Below are positions 1-5,741 of a stretch of 8,712 bases of DNA, in pieces. The stretch covers positions 1-8,712 of the forward strand of contig JAGXLJ010000033.1 of NCBI GenBank assembly GCA_018334775.1, in the 5' to 3' direction. A model generated the notes under the pieces. That model did no database searches. It was not told the origin of the DNA and saw only the letters and a list, made by a program, of their open reading frames with translations. Origin of the DNA: Halodesulfurarchaeum sp. (GTDB lineage Archaea; Halobacteriota; Halobacteria; Halobacteriales; Halobacteriaceae). Every line of letters starts with the position of its first letter. Position 1 is the stretch's first letter. The position numbers were made by a program, and so were the translations under genes.

Positions 1-680
1 TATACAGTGGCCCGGAGTGGGTCGCGAACTGGACCGTCTGGAACTGGGTCTGGTGGTTCTCCTGGGCCCCATTTGCGGGCCTTTTCCTTGCCGCGCTTTC
101 GAAAGGGAGACGGATCAGGACGGTCGTGTTTACGGGCGTTGTTGCTACCTCCGCCGCGGCAATCGTGTGGTTCCTGCTGTTCGGTGGGACGGCGTTGCAC
201 GTTCAACATCTGGGCCAAGCGAACATCCTCGGCACTATCGGGGAATGGGGAGGGTCGGAAGCTGTGGCAGCGTTCCCGATTCTTTCGGCGCTCCCGCTCA
301 GTCAACTGATGATCTTCGTCTTTCTCGCGCTCATCGTCGTGTTCATCTCGACCTCGGCGGACACGTCAACCCTCATTGTCGCGATTTTGGCCAGTCGCCC
401 AGGCGTCGCGCCGACTCGGTGGGCGATCGGCTTTTGGGGCGTTTTCCAGGGTGGGGTCGCTATCGCGGTGCTCCTCGTGGGTGGCGCATCGAGTCTCCAA
501 TCGCTTGCGGTCTTTACGGGCGGTCCGTTTGCAGTCCTCACGGTCGTGGCGATGGTCGGATTGAGCCGAACGCTGTACCGGGAGGAAGGTGGCAACAAAT
601 CTCTCATCCGGGTCGTGCTGGATAAAGTACCGACAATTAGTGGCACCTTAGATAGCCAGTCCCTGAGAGAACAGGAGTAG
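1..680 (+). CDS. BCCT family transporter, C-terminal part (5' end outside window)
   Basis: Secondary transporter of the betaine/choline/carnitine family, which imports quaternary-ammonium compatible solutes across the cytoplasmic membrane, usually with Na+. The frame is open from base 3, giving 225 residues to the TAG at 678-680; no start is visible, so roughly the N-terminal half or more lies outside. Near its beginning it shows the aromatic BCCT signature WVWWFSWAPFAGLF followed by LSKGRRIRT, equivalent to the WW..W element of helix 8 and the adjacent loop in BetP. It then has several membrane helices, the STSADTSTL element (unwound helix / Na+ site region) and FTGGPFAVL near the end. Compared with the full BCCT at 2655-4397 it is clearly a diverged paralog: the ARISKG motif reads AALSKG, and its cytoplasmic tail is short. 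The uspA gene starts 59 bases later with no T-tract between, so partial co-transcription is possible. The family is sure; the substrate is inferred. Confidence 0.93.
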   Translation, partial: YSGPEWVANWTVWNWVWWFSWAPFAGLFLAALSKGRRIRTVVFTGVVATSAAAIVWFLLFGGTALHVQHLGQANILGTIGEWGGSEAVAAFPILSALPLSQLMIFVFLALIVVFISTSADTSTLIVAILASRPGVAPTRWAIGFWGVFQGGVAIAVLLVGGASSLQSLAVFTGGPFAVLTVVAMVGLSRTLYREEGGNKSLIRVVLDKVPTISGTLDSQSLREQE

Positions 681-703
681 AACGGTGTGTACCATCTACA
701 ATT

Positions 704-712
704 AGTTTTATG
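704..712 (+). promoter_or_regulatory. TATA-like box ahead of uspA
   Basis: The T-rich element TTTTAT (706-711) sits about 30 bases before the ATG at 740. This is the spacing expected for an archaeal promoter giving a leaderless or nearly leaderless transcript. A GGTG lies only two bases before the ATG, too close for a normal Shine-Dalgarno, which also favours leaderless initiation. Start-site mapping would decide; assignment is by position and composition only. Confidence 0.45.
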
Positions 713-739
713 AATGGCCGTACCTAACGAATAGGTGTA

Positions 740-1168
740 ATGTATGATACCATACTAATCCCGACTGACGGGAGCACAAGCGCAATGCGCGGTGCCGAAC
801 ACGGAGTCGACTTGGCGGCGGAACTTGATGCAACGGTTCACACGCTTTTTGTCATCGAAGAGGCCACCAATCCCTGGAATCGTGAATCCCTGGAGGGGCA
901 AATGGATGACGCTGAGGCCTATGGGAAAAACCAAACCCAAGAGGTGGCCGACATGGGGGAGGAAGTAGGCGTGGAGGTCGTGCAAGAGACGGAGATTGGA
1001 CCGAACATTCCCAAAGAAATTATGGAGTACGCTGATGAAGAGGACATAGACGCTATCGTCATGGGCTCTGCGTTCCGCGGATCCTTGGGCGGCTTGCTTG
1101 GAAGTACGGCCGAAAAGGTCGTACGGGTCACTGACCTCCCCGTGATGGTAGTTAGCCAGAATCCGTAA
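740..1168 (+). CDS. UspA-family universal stress protein
   Basis: Small soluble single-domain universal stress protein of 142 residues, the usual length. UspA proteins bind nucleotide and act in stress signalling; in halophiles they are often found beside osmolyte transporters (TeaD beside TeaABC in Halomonas is the known precedent). Seen here: N-terminal first strand MYDTILIPTDGS with conserved Asp10, then strand HTLFVIEE, a strongly acidic middle, and the C-terminal IDAIVMGSAFRGSLGGLLGS segment followed by AEKVVR and LPVMVV. The nucleotide-binding pattern G-x2-G-x9-G-(S/T) is imperfect: Gly109 and Gly121-Ser122 are present, but the second Gly is Phe112 and the spacing is one residue short. 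ATP binding is therefore uncertain. It lies 59 bases after the BCCT stop on the same strand, suggesting a transporter-regulator pair. Confidence 0.93.
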   Translation: MYDTILIPTDGSTSAMRGAEHGVDLAAELDATVHTLFVIEEATNPWNRESLEGQMDDAEAYGKNQTQEVADMGEEVGVEVVQETEIGPNIPKEIMEYADEEDIDAIVMGSAFRGSLGGLLGSTAEKVVRVTDLPVMVVSQNP

Positions 1169-1188
1169 GTCAAGGCGGTCGGAAGTGG

Positions 1189-1198
1189 CGGTTTTTTC
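1189..1198 (+). terminator. T-tract terminator after uspA
   Basis: A run of six T (1192-1197) follows a GC-rich stretch 23 bases after the uspA stop. Archaeal RNA polymerase terminates at such U-tracts without needing a hairpin. No hairpin is obvious directly before it. Confidence 0.5.
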
Positions 1199-1267
1199 AC
1201 ATCGTCTGTTCGCCCTTTCCAGGCGGAGATTCCGGCCTCACGGAGTGAGCGAGTAGGGTGGAGTAGT

Positions 1268-1435
1268 TTACAGTCTCGTCTCTCGATAGAAAATGACGAA
1301 AGTCAGGACGAAGAAGACGAGTCCGGCCGCCAACATTTCTCCGAGTACCAGGAGTAAGACAGCGATGAGGAAAAGCAGGATGATGAGCCCTGGCATACCT
1401 CGTTTGAGGGTGCGTTTGTCGATTGGACCGAGCAT
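1268..1435 (-). CDS. Small two-helix membrane protein, hypothetical (55 aa)
   Basis: This reading frame of 55 residues starts at an ATG (1433-1435) and ends with TAA (1268-1270). An in-frame stop upstream with no other start codon between fixes the ATG. The protein begins MLGPIDKRTLKRGMPG, a basic head. Two hydrophobic segments follow: about residues 16-31 (LIILLFLIAVLLLVLG) and 34-50 (rich in L, V, F and A), with GEM as the turn. It ends YRETRL. The positive residues in the head and tail suggest both ends lie in the cytoplasm. A TATA-like ACTTTAA (about 1461-1467) stands about 29 bases before the ATG, fitting a leaderless transcript. It is divergent from the membrane protein at 1591. I do not recognise the family; a role in the membrane is all that can be inferred. 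Confidence 0.6.
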   Translation of the reverse strand: MLGPIDKRTLKRGMPGLIILLFLIAVLLLVLGEMLAAGLVFFVLTFVIFYRETRL

Positions 1436-1459
1436 GTAGCGGGTTATTTTGGACCAAGG

Positions 1460-1469
1460 GTTAAAGTTT
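1460..1469 (-). promoter_or_regulatory. TATA-like box of the small membrane gene
   Basis: On the minus strand the sequence reads AAACTTTAAC here, centred about 29 bases upstream of the ATG at 1435. This fits a haloarchaeal leaderless promoter and supports the short gene being real. Confidence 0.4.
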
Positions 1470-1590
1470 TGTGGCAGTTCGTCCCTTCACCGACTCGTCC
1501 CGGAACTGTTCGAGAAGATTTGCGAATCTCAGTCGGTGGGCTGTCCCTCAAGCGACAGACTTTCTTGGGTCCGTTTCGCATACCAGTATC

Positions 1591-2190
1591 ATGACCGGAA
1601 CATCGGTCCTGGCCGCTGGCATATGGGGTACGTTGATGACTCACGGCGGAACGGCGTTGGCACTACGGCCCCTCCAGAGCGGCCAGTTTCTCGAAGTTAT
1701 GGACCAACCGTCCTGGATTCGAAGCGTGGCCGCCTTCGGTTTCGTTTTCGGTATCGGGGCCCTCATTTTGGTACGGAACCGGACGCTTATCTCCGATTCC
1801 GTAACCGCCACGATCGAACGGCCTGCTGTCGCGGTCTTTTACGGGTTCGGCGCCCACGCGATGCTGGGATTCTTCGGCTATTATCTGGGTGATCAGGTCG
1901 GGCAAAACGTTCTCCCGAGCGTTCCTGGGGCCGTGTCTGGCATCGTTATCGCGATCGCTGTTGCCGTGTTGCTTGGCGCGTGGGGATTTACCGTCATCGG
2001 GACTGCCGTCTCCGAATCACTGCTCGGCGCTGATGCCTGGGGCGGCCTGGCCATCGGTTCGGTAATTGCTGCGGTGGTGGCGTTTATTGACCCGTTCGCC
2101 GCCCTGGCGATCTGGGTTCTTCTCGTTTCGATGTCGACTGGCGGCCGAATTCGCTGGTGGGTCCATGCCTCCGAAGCTGAGGATGCATGA
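1591..2190 (+). CDS. Polytopic membrane protein, hypothetical (199 aa)
   Basis: A protein of 199 residues ending at TGA 2188-2190. The frame is open further upstream to a GTG at 1471, but those 40 residues are polar, Ser/Arg-rich and not membrane-like. The ATG at 1591 is preferred because it begins MTGTSVLAAG and leads directly into hydrophobic sequence. Predicted helices lie at about residues 5-25 (weak), 44-61, 79-99, 112-138 and 150-180. The last region is Gly/Ala/Val-rich and may hold two helices broken at DPF (167-169). The C-terminus, about residues 181-199, is polar and ends SEAEDA. No catalytic or transporter motif was recognised. The layout, a run of small-residue helices, resembles the membrane part of some uncharacterised haloarchaeal proteins, but I cannot name a family. 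It diverges from the short gene at 1268-1435, with 155 bases between the two start codons. Confidence 0.75.
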   Translation: MTGTSVLAAGIWGTLMTHGGTALALRPLQSGQFLEVMDQPSWIRSVAAFGFVFGIGALILVRNRTLISDSVTATIERPAVAVFYGFGAHAMLGFFGYYLGDQVGQNVLPSVPGAVSGIVIAIAVAVLLGAWGFTVIGTAVSESLLGADAWGGLAIGSVIAAVVAFIDPFAALAIWVLLVSMSTGGRIRWWVHASEAEDA

Positions 2191-2246
2191 ACCACACTTC
2201 CAGCGGAGTTTTTCCTCGTCCGAGCACAGCCTGTCGTTCACGATCA

Positions 2247-2262
2247 GTCACTGATCAGTGAC
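2247..2262. repeat. Perfect 16-bp palindrome
   Basis: The sequence GTCACTGATCAGTGAC equals its own reverse complement with no loop. It overlaps a direct repeat of GATCAGT (2242-2248 and 2253-2259). It lies 57 bases after the membrane-protein stop. A loop-free palindrome fits a dimeric regulator site better than a transcription-terminating hairpin, but no target promoter is obvious next to it. Confidence 0.6.
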
Positions 2263-2630
2263 GGTTTCGGCTGTCAATCCATAACTGGTCTCACTGCGCT
2301 TCTCTCAGCACGCAATTTCCGCTGATCGAATGCGTACGATATCGGTCATCACGTGTCTGCGATGGGCAAACCACGAGGGTCGCTCAACTGTGTAGTCACT
2401 TCCCAAACCGCTGAACTGGTTCACTGTAGCCGTCGCTCCAACGAAGGAAGGTTCATCGGGCCAAATGCTCCGAACCCAGACTCCGCGAGGGGAAAATCCG
2501 TCATGGGTCCAGCGATAGTACAACCCGCGTTGTACCGAGACAGTCTGACCTGATCGAGGTGATCGACCAGCTCTATGTGCCGCTCTTTGATACGCACGCT
2601 CTGGGACGGTGATCCGTCTCTCAGGGACCG

Positions 2631-2650
2631 CGAAAACGAAAGAAGAATGA
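2631..2650 (-). terminator. Pyrimidine/T-rich 3' end of BCCT gene
   Basis: Just after the BCCT stop the minus strand reads TCATTCTTCTTTCGTTTTCG, a T-rich pyrimidine run typical of archaeal termination zones. A closely similar run follows the right-hand BCCT gene. Confidence 0.5.
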
Positions 2651-2654
2651 AGTA

Positions 2655-4397
2655 TTAGTCGTCTGATTCGGAGTCGTGAATGCCGGTCACGACGTCGCCA
2701 CCTGTCGTATCGACTTCCTTTTCACCCTCTGCAATTTCGCCAACCCGTTCTTGGAACTCCTGGGATTGCAGGATCTCATACTCTTCGCTGAGACCCTTGT
2801 AAATCGAATACACCATGACCAGCAGGATCACCGCGAAGGGAAGTCCGGTCGTCACCGACGCGGTCTGGAGTGCCGTCAGGCCACCACCGATCAACAGCAC
2901 GGCGGCGACGACACCCTCAGTGATTGCCCAGAAGATACGCTGTGTGCGCGGGACGTCGTGTTTCCCACCTGAGGTCAGGTGATCGACAACCAGTGACCCG
3001 GAGTCAGAGGACGTCACGAAGAACGTCGTGACCAGCAGGACCGCCAGCAATTGGGTCACCGTCGTGAGTGGGAACGACTCCAGCATCTCGAACATCGCGA
3101 AAGAGTATCCCTGATCGTAAATCGTCTCGTAAATCGTCGCTCCAAGGTTTCGCTGCGCGAAGATGCCGGCGCCGCCGAAGGCAGCGAGCCACAGGAAGGA
3201 GAAGGCCGTCGGAATCATGAGGACGCCGACGACGACCTCTCGGATCGTCTTCCCCTTCGAAATCCGGGCGATGAAAAGCCCCACAAAGGGCGACCACGCG
3301 ATCCACCAGCCCCAGTAGAAGACCGTCCACAACTGGGCCCAGCCAGCGTATCCGCCTGCCTGTTCGGCGGGGAGGTTTGCGCCCGTGAAGAAGGCCATCT
3401 CCGGCAGGTTCATCAAGTAGGTGCCAAGGGATGCGACGGTGTGATTGAGGATATAGAGCGTCGGACCAACGACGAGGATGAACGCCAGGAAGATAAACAT
3501 CAACCAGACGTTGATCTGGCTCAGTCGTTTCACCCCTCTATCCAGACCCATCGCAACGGATATGGTCGCGATAGCGGTTATGACCGCGATTATCCCGACC
3601 TGGGAGGCTACTCCCTGCGGGACTCCGGCCACGACGTTGAGTCCGGCATTGATCTGGGACGCACCGAGGCCCAACGACGTGCCAAGGCCGAACAGCGTCG
3701 CGAAGACGGTGATGACGTCGATAACGTGGCCCCACCAGCCGTAGATACGTTCACCCAGAAGCGGGAAGAACACTGAACGGAAGGTGAGGGGCAACCCACG
3801 ATTGAACGAGAAGAAGCCGAGACCGAGCGCGACGATTCCGTAGACCGCCCACGGGTGCAGTCCCCAGTGGTAAAAGGTCACGGTCGTCGCGGCCGAAGCC
3901 GCTTCGGCCGTGTTCGGTGTGACCATCGGGAAGATGTTCGTCCCGTCGCCGTAGTGCCACATCGGCTCGGCGACGCTGTAGAACATGAGCCCGATGCCCA
4001 TCCCGGCACTGAACAGCATGGCCATCCAAGAGAGTTTCGAGAACTCCTCCTCGGCTTCGACGCCGCCGAGTCTAATTTTTCCGAATTTGCTCAAACCGAA
4101 ATACACCAAGGCGACGATGAAGATGTTGACGACGAGAATGTAGAACCAGCCGAAGTTCGCATTGACGAAGTCGAAGACGGCGGTATACGCCGCCGATGCC
4201 TGGTCCCCGAGCAAGATCGTAACCAAGACGAAGGCCGTAATTACTACGGCCGATATCGGGAACACCTGGGGATGCACGTCGAACCCGAACTTCTGAATGT
4301 TCGTGTCCCCCGGACTCCGATCGGTTTCCGGATGGAACAGTTCGACCTGCAGCCCCTCGGTCGTCTCTCCGACTCGTTCACCTTCTTCTTCACTCAT
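2655..4397 (-). CDS. BCCT family osmolyte transporter, full length (580 aa)
   Basis: Complete betaine/choline/carnitine transporter importing a compatible solute, most likely glycine betaine with Na+, into the cytoplasm. Order of parts: an acidic hydrophilic N-terminus (1-45); the first helix from about 46; the glycine motif FSAGMGIGLMFYSVAEP (129-145) in the third helix; the aromatic box residues Trp178, Trp183 and Tyr186 in HWGLHPWAVY, matching W189, W194 and Y197 of BetP; Trp364, Trp365 and Trp368 in WWIAWSPFVGLF, matching W373, W374 and W377; ARISKGKTIRE (377-387); and the TSSDSGS stretch (462-468) near the Na+ site. The tail (about 536-580) is acidic and probably cytoplasmic; in BetP such tails take part in osmosensing. 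The AGMGIG form fits a betaine-type rather than a carnitine antiporter. Length is normal. A GGAG lies nine bases before the ATG. Family certain; substrate inferred. Confidence 0.97.
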   Translation of the reverse strand: MSEEEGERVGETTEGLQVELFHPETDRSPGDTNIQKFGFDVHPQVFPISAVVITAFVLVTILLGDQASAAYTAVFDFVNANFGWFYILVVNIFIVALVYFGLSKFGKIRLGGVEAEEEFSKLSWMAMLFSAGMGIGLMFYSVAEPMWHYGDGTNIFPMVTPNTAEAASAATTVTFYHWGLHPWAVYGIVALGLGFFSFNRGLPLTFRSVFFPLLGERIYGWWGHVIDVITVFATLFGLGTSLGLGASQINAGLNVVAGVPQGVASQVGIIAVITAIATISVAMGLDRGVKRLSQINVWLMFIFLAFILVVGPTLYILNHTVASLGTYLMNLPEMAFFTGANLPAEQAGGYAGWAQLWTVFYWGWWIAWSPFVGLFIARISKGKTIREVVVGVLMIPTAFSFLWLAAFGGAGIFAQRNLGATIYETIYDQGYSFAMFEMLESFPLTTVTQLLAVLLVTTFFVTSSDSGSLVVDHLTSGGKHDVPRTQRIFWAITEGVVAAVLLIGGGLTALQTASVTTGLPFAVILLVMVYSIYKGLSEEYEILQSQEFQERVGEIAEGEKEVDTTGGDVVTGIHDSESDD

Positions 4398-4406
4398 GGT
4401 ATTTTA

Positions 4407-4412
4407 CTCCTT
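4407..4412 (-). promoter_or_regulatory. Ribosome binding site of the BCCT gene
   Basis: On the minus strand AAGGAG stands nine bases before the ATG at 4397, matching the anti-Shine-Dalgarno of 16S rRNA. This supports the chosen start and a transcript with a leader, unlike the leaderless-looking neighbours. Confidence 0.6.
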
Positions 4413-4458
4413 ATAATGCGGATCGATTCGTCACTTGTAGTGGTCTGCTCGGTAATGT

Positions 4459-4468
4459 TGTTATATCG
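4459..4468 (-). promoter_or_regulatory. TATA-like box of the BCCT gene
   Basis: The minus strand reads GATATAAC across 4460-4467. With transcription starting about 25 bases on (near 4435), the leader would be about 35-40 bases and include the GGAG site. Assigned by sequence and spacing only. Confidence 0.45.
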
Positions 4469-4771
4469 TACCATACTACGTCTTGACCTATCACAATACA
4501 CTGTAATAAATTTTAAGAAGAATTTGCCGCAAGCATTTCGATCTATCCGAGAAACGGTCCTCCGATTTGCAAGTATTTGCCCCTCCCGAGCCGATTGCAG
4601 GTCGGTTCGTCGTCGAAATGGCACTGGTGGTTAGCGGGAACGCCGACCGAAACGACTCATTGGGACACCGGCCTCCTGTATACCATTGATGCTGGTGGGA
4701 GGGAACGTCGTCGGAGAGGCATAAACGAACCTATAAAAATTCGACCGGCTTGTTTCTGGTTAGATAAAACC

Positions 4772-4795
4772 TTGGTAATTGTTTATATATACCAA
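4772..4795. repeat. Inverted repeat TTGGTA...TACCAA in AT-rich DNA
   Basis: Six-base arms at 4772-4777 and 4790-4795 flank a 12-base AT-rich spacer. Outside the arms the match continues with one mismatch (CC on the left, AG on the right). The spacing would place both half-sites on one face of the helix, as for a dimeric regulator or an initiator protein. Function unknown. Confidence 0.4.
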
Positions 4796-4850
4796 AGATA
4801 TTTAAATTTTCGGACCATTAATGCAGATAAAGGAGGTGAGACGCACTCGA

Positions 4851-4865
4851 ACCAAACACTTTGGT
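4851..4865. repeat. Inverted repeat ACCAAA-CAC-TTTGGT
   Basis: Perfect six-base arms with a three-base centre. The half-site is the same as in the inverted repeat at 4772-4795, so the motif occurs four times in under 100 bases in two opposed pairs. Confidence 0.45.
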
Positions 4866-5055
4866 CACCCATAATCTGTACTCATCCGTTTTTTCAATCG
4901 TTGGATTGCACGGTTCCTTTTCGAGGATTCCACTGACGGGTTGATCAAGTAAGAGTACGATCAGTATCGGTGCCCGTAGTTTCTTTTCCACCACGGCAGG
5001 TGGGCGGGTTAGGCGTCCAATCACGGAGTCGAACATGGTGGGGTGGTCCAATTGA

Positions 5056-5478
5056 GGCGTCATCTTCACGGATTGCGAGGTCTTCAGCGCCGACTGAGTG
5101 CCGTGGATTTGTACTCGCAAGACGCTCAACTCGACGCGATGCCGACGGTCCCCGAGCCGATTCTGGACGGCGAGCCGAGCACCGGGCACGGGCAAGAATA
5201 GCGCCAGCCGCTACCTCCTCGAGAAGTTCGCGGGGGACATTCCAGAGGTGGCGACGGTGACTGTCAACTGCTGATTAAACCACTTTCGGTATCGCATCCG
5301 CCATCGGGTCGTCGAAGCGGTCGAGGAGCCTTCAATCGCCAGCAAGGAGCCCACCGCAGCCTCCATGTAGGACGCTCTCGAGGACGGCTTTCGCTCCGTG
5401 TTCGCCCTGCTTGACATCGACCAGTTCGCCCGACGTGAACATCGCGTCCCTCCTCAAGCACTAGAGGGACGTTCATGA
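5056..5478 (+). pseudogene. Orc1/Cdc6 replication initiator pseudogene (truncated, frameshifted)
   Basis: Remains of an archaeal Orc1/Cdc6 AAA+ ATPase, the protein that binds replication origins. Pieces appear in the family's order. In frame 1, GVIFTDCEVFSAD then a stop and VP (from 5056) matches the N-terminal IF.D..VFS.DYVP pattern. In frame 3, DAQLDAMP and EPILDGEPS (about 5124-5180) match the RD.QLDA...L.P.LDGE region. Back in frame 1, GTGKNSASRYLLEKFAGD (from 5185) is the Walker A region, with Asn where Thr/Ser is expected. TVTVNC then meets a TGA at 5272 where the family usually has NCW. HRVVEAVEEPSIASKEPT follows, then a second stop (5368), then DALEDGFRSVFALLDIDQF, a Walker B lacking the Glu of LLDEIDQ. 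About ten residues before Walker A are missing, as are the lid and the whole winged-helix DNA-binding domain. It cannot make a working initiator. The identification rests on motifs read by eye. Confidence 0.8.
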
Positions 5479-5557
5479 AGCACACTTGCCGGTCTGTGGC
5501 GAGACGGTCGATACTCTCTAAGAGCGGATAAATCTCGCGTTGGGATGGACGCCCCGC

Positions 5558-5566
5558 CTATACATA
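5558..5566 (+). promoter_or_regulatory. Possible TATA box upstream of MBL gene
   Basis: CTATACATA is the best TATA-like element in the gap before the MBL-fold gene. A start about 25 bases downstream would give a leader of about 155 bases containing the two hairpins at 5602-5637. A weaker element, CTTATG (5712-5717), lies about 27 bases before the GTG and could instead give a leaderless transcript. Confidence 0.3.
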
Positions 5567-5601
5567 AGTGTTCTAATAATTCATTTCTGTGGTTCGGAGG
5601 G

Positions 5602-5637
5602 ACACCTACGGTGTGAGATACGTGTATCGTATCTTGC
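5602..5637 (+). repeat. Two adjacent hairpins upstream of MBL gene
   Basis: First hairpin: ACACC-TAC-GGTGT (5602-5614). Second: AGATACG-TGTAT-CGTATCT (5616-5634), a perfect 7-bp stem that could grow to 10 bp through two G-U pairs and a G-C pair (5613-5637). The outer extension of the second hairpin uses GTG bases of the first, so the two full forms compete. They lie about 105 bases before the GTG start of the downstream gene. This could be a leader structure, a protein site, or the 3' end of a transcript from the left. Confidence 0.45.
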
Positions 5638-5741
5638 AAAGGTTCAGCTATCTACCGAACTGCTAATAGAAGAGGCGTGCAGAGCATGGATTCCCTCTTA
5701 TGACACGCATCCTTATGGTCCGGTAGACCGCACAGAAGGTC

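Larger units (their letters stand above)
2191..2654. other. Intergenic stretch between convergent genes, no convincing gene
   Basis: This 464-base region separates the 3' ends of the membrane protein (+) and the BCCT transporter (-). It contains a perfect 16-bp palindrome (2247-2262) and the pyrimidine-rich 3' end of the BCCT gene. A minus-strand frame of 72 codons (2305-2523) has only a TTG start and no recognisable motif. A short plus-strand run at 2547-2609 translates to DLIEVIDQLYVPLFDTHALG, which looks protein-like but is isolated. It could be a decayed gene end; this is weak. Confidence 0.5.
4398..5055. other. Gene-poor, partly AT-rich region between BCCT gene and orc pseudogene
   Basis: This stretch of about 660 bases has no convincing intact gene. 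The open frames here (for example plus 4577-4936 and minus 4818-5195) have no protein-like composition or motif. The part at 4715-4830 is strikingly AT-rich for this window, including TTTATATATACC and TATTTAAATTTT. It also holds inverted repeats built on TTTGGT/ACCAAA. It lies directly upstream of the Orc1/Cdc6 remnant, where haloarchaeal origins usually have their AT-rich unwinding region. I did not find clear long origin recognition boxes. Some of it may be decayed coding sequence. Confidence 0.5.

Noticed and set aside
747..757. Ten-base word TACCATACTA shared by the uspA start and the region upstream of the BCCT gene (near 4469)
   Set aside because: One copy is inside coding sequence; a single ten-base match in this window is compatible with chance.
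1237..1249. Small hairpin CTCAC-GGA-GTGAG
   Set aside because: A five-base stem of this sequence is expected often by chance, has no T-tract behind it on either strand, and is not placed to act as a terminator for the minus gene with confidence.
2305..2523. 72-codon minus-strand frame rich in Trp and aromatic residues
   Set aside because: It needs a TTG start, has no promoter or ribosome site that I can see and no known motif; too weak to list as a gene.
3051..3776. 241-codon open frame on the plus strand
   Set aside because: It lies antisense to the certain BCCT gene, and its product is a run of Arg, Asp, Glu and His without hydrophobic core, typical of the shadow of a high-GC gene.
3855..4634. 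259-codon open frame on the plus strand
   Set aside because: It is mostly antisense to the BCCT N-terminal half and runs on into AT-rich intergenic DNA; composition is shadow-like with no motif.
4979..5010. Possible origin recognition box around the TTTTCCACC sequence
   Set aside because: It resembles only part of an archaeal origin box and lacks the G-rich element; no second copy was found nearby.
4818..5195. 125-codon open frame on the minus strand
   Set aside because: It crosses AT-rich DNA and the orc remnant, whose plus-strand pieces match Orc1/Cdc6 in order; the minus product has no recognisable domain.
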